Part shown: piece after piece, positions 43,952 to 54,565 of the stretch
How positions within the stretch are numbered: the stretch's first letter is position 1
Layout of the letters: every line of letters begins with the position of its first letter
DNA from: Tausonia pullulans
Lineage: Eukaryota; Basidiomycota; Tremellomycetes; Cystofilobasidiales; Mrakiaceae
NCBI GenBank assembly: GCA_951802195.1
Contig: OX637625.1
Location: forward strand, 186,001-250,000
Direction of reading: 5' to 3'
DNA: 64,000 nt
Notes under the pieces: model-generated
Database searches by the model: none
Told to the model about the DNA's origin: nothing
Seen by the model: only the letters and a program-made list of their open reading frames with translations
Made by a program: the position numbers and the translations under genes

Positions 43952-46346
43952 ATGTCGATTGTGCTTGACGCCTTGTCGGCCTTGCCTCGCTGGGTGTACG
44001 CCCTCCTGGCGGTCCTCGCCCTCGTGAGTGTCTGCCGCTTAATGACCAGCTGTTTATCCCGTCTCTGCGACTTACCTCGGCATTCCCTTTCCACTCTCAC
44101 AGTCCTTACGGTTCCTTCTTTTGCCTTATATAACCGATCCTCGCGGGATTAGAGACATCCCTGGCCCGGCCCTCGCCCGCTTCTCCGACTTCTGGCTTGC
44201 CTGCGTGGCCGGCAGAGGTTTCCGCTCACTTCGGGTCCACGACGCGCACGCCCGATACGGTGTGTGACTTTGATTCCTCAGATCGGCTGCTTGCCTGAAA
44301 CTGATGGGACTGCTCTGGGGTTGCGAACTCATAGGCACATTCGTCCGCATTGCCCCGAACCACGTATCCATCGCCGACCCGGAGGCGATCCCGGTCGTTT
44401 TGGGACACGCGACGGGGTTCCTTAAGTCCGACTTCTACGACGCCTTCGTCGCCATCAAGGTCCGCGGACTCTTTAACACGAGGTGCGTATTAGTCCTGGA
44501 GTCAAGTAGGATTGTTACTGACTCTTCGACAGAGACCGCGCCGAGCACACCCGCAAGCGCAAGCTCGTCTCGCACGTCTTCTCCCAACGGAACGTTCTCG
44601 ACTTTGCGCCTTTCATCCATGAGTATCTCGCCCAGCTAGTTGACATTTGGGACGCCCGAACGGAGGGTGGCCAGACGTCTAAGTTCGACACGCTGCCCTA
44701 CATGAACTTTCTTGCCTTTGACATGTGCGTTCGTTCGAATATTTGTGGCGGCGATATCTGACGCTCATCTCATCCTCTCTCTCTACTCAGCATCGGCGCT
44801 CTTGCATTTGGACGACCGTTCGGCATGGTGGCATCTGGCATCGACTCGGCCATTGTCGGAGGCGACGCTGATAAGCCGCAGACGGTGCCGGCGATCAGGG
44901 TCCTGAACGAGCGGGGCGACGTTTCTGCCACCCTCGGTTGCCTCCCGCCCTGGATGCGGTGAGTGCCACCCCCTGCAAGGCGATCTCGGAACCGGACGCT
45001 AGAGCTGACGAGCCCGAGGTCAGGCCATTTACCAAGCATCTACCGTGGTTCAAGCCGCGACTGGCGAGTGTCTCCCTCCTGTCCAAGGTGAGCTGTCAAC
45101 CTCAGGTTTCACTTATGGGCCAGCCTCTTGACTACCAATCTCTTTCTCGCCCAGATCGCCATCGCTGCCGTATCCCACCGCCTCGCGCACCCGCCTTCCT
45201 CCGAGCCAACCGACCTTCTCTCCAAGCTCCAACGTGGAACCGACGCCGAAGGTCTCCCTCTGGGGTTCAATGAGCTCACCGTCGAAGCCCTCACACAAAC
45301 GATCGCCGGATCAGATACGACGTCCAACTCGTCCTGCGTCATCCTGCACTATCTCGCGGAGCATCCGGACGTGCAGAGGAAGCTCCAGGAGGAGCTGGAT
45401 AGCGCGTTTGGAGAAGAGGTTGAGGAGAATGAGACGCTAAGTTATGATGCCGTCAAGGGGCTGCCTTACCTCCAGGCTGTGATAGACGAGTCGTTGAGGG
45501 TCCATGCTGTGAGATGCTGCTCCCTCGCTCATGTTTGCTGGAAAGAAAAGCTACTGACTCACGACCCACCCCCAGACGTCCGGTATCGGTCTCGCTCGCG
45601 TCGTCCCACCTGAGGGAGCCGTCGTCGCTGGGCGTTTCTTCGTCGGCGGCACTATCCTCAGCTGCCCCGTACGTCCTTACTCCCCGCCTTCTATGCTTCA
45701 GTCCGCTGATCGTTTATACAGACATATACTATCCACCGCCTTCCCTCTCATTTTGGCGACGACGCTGAGAGCTTCCGGTCCGTCTTCTCTCGCACCTCTC
45801 TCTCTGCCTCCCCTCGTCTCCACTTCTCCACCTCTTCCCTTCCCTGACACGCCCTGTTTCTGCCCCTTCAATCGATCCCTCAGCCCCGAGCGCTGGCTCA
45901 CCACCTCCTCGGAAAAGCTCAAGCGCATGCAAGCGGCGTTCATGCCGTTCTCGGCGGGACCCCGAGGCTGCGTTGGACGGAAGTGAGTCGTCATCCCTTG
46001 GTCCTTCCTCCTCCTCCTCCGTTCCAACAGCCTGCTGAACTGGACTTCCTCCGCGGTCCGCCGCCGACAGCCTGGCAGCGATGGAACTCTTGCTGATCAT
46101 TTCGACGCTCGTGGGGCGATACAACTTGGCGCTGTCGAGGGAGGGTCAGAAGGTGCGTGTTCCTGCTCCACCCCTCCCCCCCCCCTCCCTCCTTCCTCCA
46201 CCCCCTCTCTTTCTCTTAAAATACACTCTCCTCTCCGACCTGGCGTGCTGAAGACGACCCAACGCCAACCTCGACAGCTTGAAGTCACCGAGGGTTTTCT
46301 CCGCAAGCCGAAGGAGAGTGTGCTGCGGGTCAGCCGTCGAAGATAG
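43952..46346 (+). CDS. Cytochrome P450, CYP53-like (benzoate 4-hydroxylase type)
   Basis: This is an ER-anchored haem monooxygenase. The N-terminal anchor reads ALPRWVYALLAVLAL joined to SLRFLLLPYITDP across the first intron. The proline-rich hinge DIPGPALARFSDFW follows. Other marks are GTFVRIAPNHVSIADPEA, the I-helix AGSDTTSNSSC, ExxR in IDESLRVHA, the PERF-like FRPERWL, and the haem loop FSAGPRGCVGR with the cysteine ligand (near 45950-45980). The helix after it, NLAAMELLLIISTLVGRYN, matches CYP53/CYP52-era fungal forms, and the overall blocks resemble CYP53 benzoate para-hydroxylases, which feed aromatic acids into the protocatechuate route. Substrate is inferred only. About nine introns occur; the last exon ends KESVLRVSRRR with TAG at 46344-46346. 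Confidence 0.88.
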
Positions 46347-46789
46347 AGCGAGACGAATAGAGCTGCGTTTTCGATTTCTCGGAAGAAGGGGGGGGGGCGG
46401 GGAGATGGGGGAGAAAAGGGGAGAGAGGACGCGAATGCGAACATGGGAATCTTCTGATCACAAGGGAGAATCCGACGAGAGAGGGCAAGGAGAGTGAGGG
46501 GAAAGTCTAGATGCAGTGAAGGCGACGAGGCAAGAGGGAGGGAGAGGAACAGGAGCGGTGCCTTGAGAATAGAAAACGAGACGAAGGGGGCGGGAGAGAG
46601 AGAAAGGACGAGGAGAAGGAAGAGGAGGGGGGGGGGGGAGGGGGTGAGGCTCGGAGGAGAGAATCGAGACTCTAGGACGGGAACGAGAGAAAGAGCGAAA
46701 GAGAGAAAGAGCGACCGAGTGACCGAGCGAAAGAGCGAAAGAGAGGGAGAGGTCTTGTACATCGGAAGGGGAGAAGAGAAAAGAGAGAG
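46347..46789. other. Intergenic purine-rich stretch between convergent genes
   Basis: This holds the 3' ends of the P450 and the transporter gene. The + strand is strikingly G/A-rich, with G runs near 46390 and 46628 and GAAAGAGCGA-type repeats at 46690-46760. No gene is supported; the long antisense frame here is a product of the composition bias. Confidence 0.5.
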
Positions 46790-49034
46790 CTAGGCCTTGT
46801 AGCGGTAAATGTACAGCCCGACGATGGACAGTCCGTAGCCTGACGGACATGCGAAACGTCAGTGCATAATGCCTTGTTTTCAAGAGCGCGAAAAAGTAAC
46901 CCACCGGCAATCTGCATCGAGCGAACCTCGTTCCCAAAGAATGCCGCGCTCCCAATGATGAGCGCAATGTCCTTCACAACACCTGCCAGACTCAGGACGA
47001 GCCCTCCAACCCTCTGGATCAGAATTAGACCCAGCAAGTTGAGCGAGAACGCGATCGCCGCGTTGGCGAGGAGGATACCAATGGAGATCCCACCCTGCGG
47101 CGGGTACAAGACCGCGAGGAAGGGGGCGGGACCTTCAACGAGCGGGATGAGGACGAGGTTGAGGACGAGGCAGACAGGCGCATAGTGGTGGAGCGAAGTG
47201 AGCGGGTCGAGGCTGTGGCCTTGGAGGAGGATCTGGATGAGGACGAGCCGGAGGGACTCGCTCTGTGGATCGAGTGTCAGCGCTGACCGGGACTGGTCAA
47301 GAGAGACAAGAAAAAAACCGCACGACAACCGCTCCAAGCTGGCAAATAAATCCCGGAAGAGAGAACTTGACCTCGCCGAAGGCAGCAAGGGCGCAGCCAA
47401 AGGAGATGATCTGCGGAAAAAGGTTGTCAGCGGAGACGAGCAGCAGTAAATCGTAGAGAGGTCTAGGAAGGGACGGACAAGGATCACCGAGATGCTCATC
47501 ACCGTGAGCTTTCGGATGCCAAAGATGGCCGAAACGATCAGAATCGCCGCGGGGATGAAGGCCTGATGGGGGGCCGCTTATTGTCAACTTCGATATCTTA
47601 TTTGGCAGAAGATATGAGAAAACGGACTTTAAGCATTTGAACGAGACTGATGCTGAGCATCATGACGGCAAAGTTGCTGAGGATCAGACTGCAAGAGAAG
47701 AGGATTCCGATCGGGAGAACCGCGTGGAGGTACGTGTTCCACTTATCGTCGATTTGGTCGTTCATCAGCACAGAAAGGAGAGGGAAGCGAGGCGAAAGAA
47801 CGCACACTGAGCTCATTTTCGGCGATGACGAAGCCTGGGACGATCCTGGGGCCGATGACCTTGAGGATGCGAGTGCCAACGACCTGCAGGGCGGGCGACA
47901 TTTAGCGAAGATTAACTTACACTATGGGAGGGATGGAAGACGTACGGCGAAGCCCATGTGGCACGTCGTGAGGAAGATAGGCTGGGGGACGTGCGCAGAT
48001 TCAGACGGACAGGGTGACGTCAGCGCATCCCCGTGACGAACAGGGCGCATGAATCACTCACAAAGGGGAATTTAAGGTCCGAGAGGATGTACTGAAGAGG
48101 ACAAGGGGTTGAGCCAAAACAGAAGAGGGGGAGTGATGGAGGTCAGTCCAGTCGTCGGGTGACAGACAGACAGGAGTCCGCGGATCGGGGTCCCATGCGT
48201 CCGTTCGTTTCTGCCTCTCTCTGGCTCGCTCGCTCCTTGAAGTTGAGGGCAAGAACGCACTTTGTTCGACATGACAAGGAAGATTCCCATCAACAGCTGA
48301 TAGGAGGTGAGGGTACAGTGAGAAAACTGTCAGATGAGCACGTGCAAGCGACAGAGCGGGAGAGCTTCCTAGTTGTCGTCGCCCCCAACCAGCCGACCCA
48401 AAAGAGAGGGACGTAGAAGCGATGCACTTACACTGAGGATCCAGATGGGGAGGACTGCGAGAGGGACGCGGAAGTGTGAATCAGTTCCGACCTGTTCTGT
48501 CTCGTCCTCATCCCATCCTGTCACAACCTGTTCGTCTGTCCGTCTGCCTACCCGTCCGCTCACGTCGTACATCACATCTCCTCCACCCCTCTCCAACCAG
48601 CCTCGCTCGTATCCGACAGAAGGAGAGAGACAGACAGAAAGTAACTCACCCCTCATCCAGTCTACATGCTTCTCAGCGGTGGCGGGGGCGGCCGACGACC
48701 TCCTCCTATGGTGCTTCCCACCAGCCGGCAGAGCCGACGCCTTCCTCGTCTTCTCCCTCATCTCCTTCTCCTCCAGCCCCTGCCGAGTTCCTCCGGGAGC
48801 GGGGCTCATCGGCGGCGTGTACGGCGGGGCGAGGTGGCTCATCCCCAGCGCGTTCGTGCCATACGAGCCCGCCCGCTTCGACGACGGGGAGGCCCCCTTC
48901 TCGGCGTCGGAGAGATCGTCATCGTCGGAAGCCGAATCGTCGGAGATGCTGCCGCGGTCTTCGAGGTCGGAGTAGGGGTCGCCGTGGGAGTTGAGAAGGG
49001 AGAGGGAGAGGGATTCGGTCGTAGGGGTCGACAT
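46790..49034 (-). CDS. Triose-phosphate/nucleotide-sugar transporter family protein (TPT, DMT superfamily)
   Basis: This is a ten-helix drug/metabolite-superfamily carrier, probably in Golgi or ER membranes. The start at 49034 gives MSTPTTESLSLSLLNSHGD, then an acidic, Ser-rich cytosolic head. Membrane segments and family motifs follow in small exons: AVLPIWIL, LLMGIFLVMSNK, YILSDLKFPF (about 48058-48092), PIFLTTCHMGFAVVGTR, YLHAVLPIGILFSCSLILSN, AVMMLSISLVQMLKA, LTVMSISVILIISFGCALA, LVLIQILLQ, GILLANAAIAFSLNLL and LAGVVKDIALIIGSAAFF. The ending GYGLSIVGLYIYRYKA is characteristic of the TPT family. NLxxxxxSVSFMQMLKA-like and VKD motifs place it with fungal DUF250 carriers. The substrate is unknown. 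About eleven introns occur. Confidence 0.87.
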
Positions 49035-50109
49035 GGCTGGTTCCCCTGCGTTGGGTGGGAACTGAAGAGGAGGGAAGGAGAGGAAGGGAGGGAGGGGGAA
49101 AGGGGAAGAAAGGGTATGCGAAGAGAGACGAAGGAATGTAAGGGTAGTGCGTAGCCGTTAGAGGTTGAGAAACGAAGCTGAGACGACCGGTCCGGTTGAC
49201 GCAGACGGGAGCCTTGAGGTTTCTTCTCCCCTCACACCGTGGGCGGCGGCCTCGGCGCAACCCGATGAAGGCGACGGCGGCGAAATTGCCTTGGACTGTC
49301 GCGTTGGGGGGAGGACGCGGGGCCGGGGCTTTCGTGTTGAAGAGTGAGGCCGAGGTGGATGCAGCTGACAATGTTTCCGCTCTGTTGGAGGAAAGGCCTT
49401 GTAGGGAGAGGACGACGGACCGGAACCTGCATCGCCGGGGGGCGGCGAAACATGCAAGAGACACGGAACGACAGCTGCGCGACGCATCCCGCCGGCCGCA
49501 AACAAGGGCAGGCAGCCAGCCGATCTGTTGACGCCCATGCTCGCGCTCTGCTCTCCTGGGTCAGCCCAGCAGCTTGCGTTCGGTGGAGCAACGTCTTTTT
49601 GGCTGGATCTCCTGTCCTGAACGAAGAAGGACAGGAGGAAAACTTCTACTCGCCAGGCCCAGATCCGAAGCAACGAGGCCTCCCGAAACAGGAGGCGCCT
49701 CAGGGCGATCGAGCTTTTCGGGTGTACACGGCTACCTAGCAAATAAAAGTTAGTCTCGCAGACAGGCCGTGAAGGTCGGGTTGAAGGCAGAGAGGCAACA
49801 CGTCGTCCCTCGTCAGATGACTGGTCCTTTGGTGAGCGAGCTACAAACAGACGGGCTGACAGAGGGAGAGCTCTCAAAAGCGTTCTTCTGGGGCTAGAGA
49901 CGTTCATCGCAGCGTGACGACCGAAGTAAAAAAAGAGGAAAAGAGAAAGGGAAGTGTAGAGGGAGGGAGAGATATGCTAAGCAAAGGTTCGAACGAAGGA
50001 TGGTCGTGTCATAGTCGACCAGGGAGAGTGAGGGCGGAGTGTGTGTGTGTGTGTGTGTGTATGAGACAGAGAGGAGAGAGCAAGAAAACAGAGGAAACAA
50101 GCCGGCGTC
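49035..50109. other. Intergenic between SDH2 and the transporter gene
   Basis: Both flanking genes are on the minus strand, so this contains the transporter promoter and the SDH2 3' end. A (GT)n microsatellite lies at its right side. I see no gene in it; the long minus-strand frame at 49158-49907 lacks any motif. Confidence 0.4.
50039..50060. repeat. (GT)n microsatellite
   Basis: About eleven GT units in a row lie just beyond the 3' end of SDH2. They are likely to be length-variable. Confidence 0.9.
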
Positions 50110-51582
50110 TTAGGCCTTGCCCGTCGCGAGCTCGAGCTTGATCTGAGCAATTGCCTTGCCCGGGTTGAGGCCCTTGGGGCACGTCCGTGAGCAGTTGAAG
50201 ATGGTGTGGCAGCGGTAGAGGGAGAAGGTGTTCTGGAGCTTGTCCCCGCGGTCCTGGGTGTAGGAGTCCTGTTGGGACATGACGTGCAACAAGGAAGAGA
50301 CCAGGTCAGTTCGACTCTAGCTGATGAAAGTGGGGAGCGAGTGAGCGACCCACGCGAGAGTCGGCCATCCACCGGTACGCCTGCATGAGGACGGCCGGTC
50401 CGAGGTACTCGTCCTGGTTCCACCAGTACGACGGGCACGACGTCGAGCAGCACGCGCAGAGGATGCACTCGTACATGCCGTCAAGCTTCTTCCTGTCCTC
50501 GGGCGACTGGAGGTACTCGCCTGGTGCAAGCAAAGGGAGGGACATGTCAGGGCGTGCGCGACAGGAGGAAGACTGGCCCGGGCTGGCTGCTGCTCACCCT
50601 GGGCGGGAGGGTTGTCGTTCTTGAGGAACGGCTCGATCGACTTGTACTGCTTGTAGAACTGAGTGAGATCGGGGACGAGGTCCTTGACAATGTACACTGG
50701 AGGAGACCAACACCCATCATCAGTCCGGCTCGTTCTCATTCGTCGCGGGCCCTGCTCAGGCCAAGGTGGGCCAAATGCGCAGATCGGAGGCGCCAGTGAC
50801 GGACTCACTGTGAGGAAGAGGGTAGATCTTGGACGCCTTGGACTCGTCCCGGTCGATCCGGCAAAGACAGGCGAGCGTGTTGACCCCGTCGATGTTCATG
50901 GCGCAGGAGCCGCAGATACCCTCGCGGCACGAGCGACGGAACGTGAGCGTCGGGTCGACCTCGTTCTTGATCTTGATAAGGGCATCAAGGACTGGCAAAA
51001 GGACCGTGGTTAGGATCGGTCGAAGGGGCAGGGAGGGGGAGGGGGGAGAAGGAGCCCGGCGGGCAAGAGAAGAGAGGAGAGAGGCTGAGGAGGGTGGGAG
51101 AGAGAGCATGACGGGGCCGCACCCATAGGTCCGGTCTGGGCAAGGTCGAGGTCGTACGTCTGAAGCTTGGGCTTCTCTGACGGCTGGTCCGGGTTCTGGA
51201 ATGAAGAGGAAGAGGCCGTCAGCAGGGGAACTGTCGAAGGCAGGAGGAGCAGGGTCGGTCGGTCGATCGGTAGCCGGTTCCTCGTGCTTCTCTCCCCTCT
51301 CGCTCTCTCCTTCCCTCTTGCCGCCCGGCGGCCTTCCTCTCCTTGCGCCCCCCCGACAACCCGTGCCTGCCTTGGCCGCCGCAACCTGCTGTCGCTGTGG
51401 CCACTCACCCAGCGGTAGATGCTGAACTTCTTCATGACCGACTTCTTTGCCGCCGGCGCCGACGAGGCGTTGGAGTTTTCCACGGCCTGAGCCTGGGCGA
51501 GCGACGAGCTCGAGGCGATCGTCGCCCGGAGCGAGGGCGCGGCGACGGTGGCGGCGCGGAGGGTCGGGCGGAGGGCGAACAT
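50110..51582 (-). CDS. SDH2: Succinate dehydrogenase iron-sulfur subunit, mitochondrial
   Basis: This is the iron-sulfur subunit of respiratory complex II, carrying electrons from SDH1 to ubiquinone in the mitochondrial inner membrane. The start [20 protein letters not shown] at 51582 is a clear mitochondrial presequence. The mature part begins [20 protein letters not shown]. The [2Fe-2S] ligands lie in [15 protein letters not shown] and LACLCRI, the [4Fe-4S] ligands in [11 protein letters not shown], and the [3Fe-4S] and shared ligands in [17 protein letters not shown]. The end [13 protein letters not shown] is normal, with TAA at 50110. [19 protein letters not shown] is fully conserved. Five introns are needed. 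All ligands are present, and nothing suggests loss of function. Confidence 0.97.
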
Positions 51583-52612
51583 GGGGAGTGTCGCGAGGCA
51601 GGAGAGGGAGGGAGGAGGGATGGCGAGACGGCCGGTGAGAGAGAAGATGGAGGTTGAGGGGAAGGACAGAGACGCGAGCTCCCTCTCTGTCCTCTCTCCG
51701 CCGCTGGGACTCCAGCCTATAGGAACGCGCGCCTTTTCTCTCGCCGGTCCCGCTGCCTGGGCCGCCTCGCTGGGCCTCTGGCCGCTCGTGCCCATCCCGG
51801 GCAGCTCATATGCATCCGTCCAGCCGACCAGCTGCCCCCCGTCTGGCGTCGAGCCTGGGATCGACGTCCACAGGGCACAGGCGGGTAGCGAGAGCGAGAC
51901 CAGAGCATCGACGGGGGAGGTCGGCTCGCGGCGCCCGTGTCGTCGGACTTGTCGGACGAGGGAGGGCTCGCTAGCCGGGGCGTCTGCAGTGACCCGCAAT
52001 GTTGCGCCGGATGAGCCTCATCTCAGCTCTGGAAGAGCCTCTCGTCTTTCCTGGGCGGAAGTCGATCTGCCGGGCCAACACTGCTGCTCGGGGTCATCGT
52101 TCGCTGGTGCGCCCACACACGCCCGGCTGCGAGAACGCCAAACTCCGCTTAGACTACAGCGATCTTGGCGCTTATCCAAGAATGATCGACATCCAGTTGG
52201 CAGGGCCGCTTGCAAAGATGTTCAAGGAACCATCTTCTCAACGCTCCGGTTTTCACGAGACAGGCTTCGCTTGGCTCCATGGCGCGGAGAGGCGGATCTC
52301 ATTCTCGGGCAAGATCGGAACTTGCTCCAGGCGACCTCTCCTCGTTACGAGATCCGCACACACGCAGCAGGCTGCAAGCGGGAAGGTGCTAGCCTGTAGC
52401 GCTCACAGCCCGAAAGGCCACCCAGCCCGAAAGGCCACCCAGCCCCAGCCTCAGCCCTCCCCTTGGTCGCTCGTCGCTCTCCAGTCTGTCAACGCTCCCT
52501 CTGTCGGATCGGACCGATCGCTCTCTGTCAGCTCGCCTTCTCTCCTTCCAATCAGCGACACCCACTCCCTCAATCGGAGAACGCATCCCAATCCATTCCA
52601 TCCCGTCTCTCC
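51583..52612. other. SDH2 upstream region
   Basis: This kilobase lies between the SDH2 start and the rhomboid stop, both on the minus strand, and should hold the SDH2 promoter. It is GC-rich at the SDH2 side. A long plus-strand frame (51548-52399) crosses the SDH2 start region antisense and has no motif. A 17-bp direct repeat lies at its right end. Confidence 0.4.
52405..52438. repeat. 17-bp direct tandem duplication
   Basis: Two exact copies of CAGCCCGAAAGGCCACC stand head to tail, followed by the start of a third. It is probably a recent slippage product. Confidence 0.85.
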
Positions 52613-54209
52613 TCACCAAGACCACCCAAACCTTCGCCTCAAGAAAAGGAAATACCCCACTCCCACCAACACGCTCGCGATGTTCCCTGCTGCCTCGGGC
52701 CCCCTCTCGCCGCGGCTGTTGGAGTCGAGGTAGAGATCCGCTGTCGGTCGTATCTGCCTCGTCAGCTCGTGGAAGAGAGGGAAGGAGAAGGAGGAAGGAG
52801 AGAAGAGGAAGTGGAGAGGGGAAAGGGAGAGGGGGGGGGGGGAGGAGAATCAGAGAATGAGGAACGCACAGACGAAGTAGAGACTAATGAGAAGCCAGGA
52901 GGGAAGCGGGAAGGCGCGGAAGAGAACGATGGTTGAGCGCGGGTAGGCGGCTGCGAAGCACTGGTTTCGTGAACCACCAAGTACGTCAGCGCTGGAGAAA
53001 GGCCACAACGGCGAAGGCAGCGGAGGGCGAGGACGCACGGAAGCGACGGCAAAGATCCCCCCTGCCGCCCCGAGAGTGGGCCTTTGGGACCAGACGCCCA
53101 TGACATCCTTCTGGTAGTGTGTCCAGCCGAGGGAGGCGAACGCCGAGCCAAGGATGTAGCAGCTAATGAAGGAGGCTGGACCGATGAGGCTGGGAGTTGG
53201 GGTGGGGCCGGTCAGTTGCTGTAGAGGGATAGCGCTGAGATGAGGGACCCACGTGATGACGGGCGAAGCGATCGCGTGCAGCACAACCATATTGAACACA
53301 AGATGCCACGGCACAGCATGGGAGAAGCAAGACGTGATATATGTCCAATATCGGCCCTCAAGAATGTTGGTCGCAGAGAGGGTGAAGTGGCGCTGCATGG
53401 TCGTGATCCAGCTGTCGGGTCCCTCGAGCGTGTTGTACGTCACGTCGTGCCAGCCGGCGACGAACCAGGCGGCGGTGACCCAGATATTAACTGCACAGGC
53501 AGTTTCAGCACGGTAGAAAGGGGTAAGCAGGGAGGAGGCGGCTCACTGAGAATGATCCAGAGGACCTGTCAAATCACGCGCGCCCTGTCAGCAGTCAACC
53601 TCCCTTAACATTCACGACCCGACTCACAGGCCACATCTCCGCCCCGCCCTCCATGACGACGCTCCCAAACTTGAAGAGCCAGTCGTCGATCTTCTCCCTC
53701 GCCTGCGCCCACAGCGGCCGCGGGCCCTCCCCGGTCCACCTGTATCGTGCCGCGGCGAGTCTCTCGACGATTGACTCGCTGTCGCTCGCCGACGCCTCGG
53801 CCCCCGGGAGATGGGATGATGGTGGGGGAGAAGGGGTGGAGTTCAGATGCAAACCACTGGCTGCTGCTGGTCGCGACAACAACGCAGACGACGACAAGTG
53901 AGGAGGAGGCCGGATCGCTGCTGCCCGGGCTTCGAGTTCCGCGCGGCGGCTGGCGACGCGGAAGGGCGGGGGCGGTCGGCGGGCGAGTGGAGGGGTCGTT
54001 CCAAAGGCCCGATGGGCGGTCTCGAACCAGAGAGGGCGGAGTGTGGAGAGTCTTGGTGGTCGAAGGGCAAGAGGGTGGAACGTGGTAGGACGGCGCGTCG
54101 ACGAGAGAGGAGGGAGGAGAGGAGAGGACGACGCTGGAGGCGTGCACGAGCGGAGGCCGGTGACCAGGTGAGAGAAGAATCCTCTGGAGGGGCCGGCGAG
54201 GGCCGTCAT
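52613..54209 (-). CDS. Rhomboid-family protein lacking the catalytic Ser and His (pseudoprotease)
   Basis: This belongs to the rhomboid intramembrane protease fold, of the mitochondrial Pcp1/PARL kind. The start MTALAGPSRGFFSHLVTGLR at 54209 and the Arg/Ser-rich leader suggest mitochondrial import. The rhomboid core is clear: FTLSATNILEGRYWTYITSC, then FSHAVPWHLVFNMVVLHAI (loop and helix 2), SFISCYILGSAFASLGW, TLGAAGGIFAVAS, TIVLFRAFPLPSWLLISLYF and EAAGNIASVLVGVGYFLFL. The GxSG motif reads GAAG: the serine codon position is GCA (53063-53065). The second catalytic residue, His in the HxGG helix, is Asn (AAC, 52682-52684). The last exon joins through an intron at 52741-52869 and ends RRRFGWSW. 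The fold is intact but proteolysis is not expected. Confidence 0.85.
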
Positions 54210-54565
54210 GGTGTGGGAGTGGCCCTGAAGGCGAGCGAGCGAGAGCGGCGGTTGAATCAATGGCAGTTGAGGCGAAGAGAGCCAGCAGGCGAGGCACAAG
54301 CAAGCAGGAGGCAACCGGAGCGACCGGCTGGCGGTCCGATCCGGACCATGCGTCTGGATTCGCTACGCCCCGTATCGCAAGGCAGAGAGGGGGCAGAGGG
54401 ATCGTGTATAGGAAGCCGTGGATGAGTAAAAGGATTTCACAGCAGGGTTTGAAGTAGTGAAGAGAGCATACAGCGACGACGACCCAGCGCCACCCGCCCG
54501 CGCGCCTTTCCGTGCGAAGGTGCGCTAGCCCGGTTGCATCCAACACCATCTCACTCCCCCCACCC
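54210..54565. promoter_or_regulatory. Divergent promoter region, rhomboid-like gene / GID5
   Basis: The two genes diverge from here, 356 bp apart. The sequence is mixed in composition with no clear TATA box. The + strand is C-rich just before the 54566 start. Confidence 0.5.

Noticed and set aside
46097-46762. Minus-strand frame of 221 codons rich in S, L, P and F
   Set aside because: It is the reverse reading of a purine-rich stretch plus the P450 3' exon; no real motif.
49985-50000. GGTTCGAAC, similar to the B box of a tRNA gene
   Set aside because: No A box at the right distance and no cloverleaf could be drawn around it.
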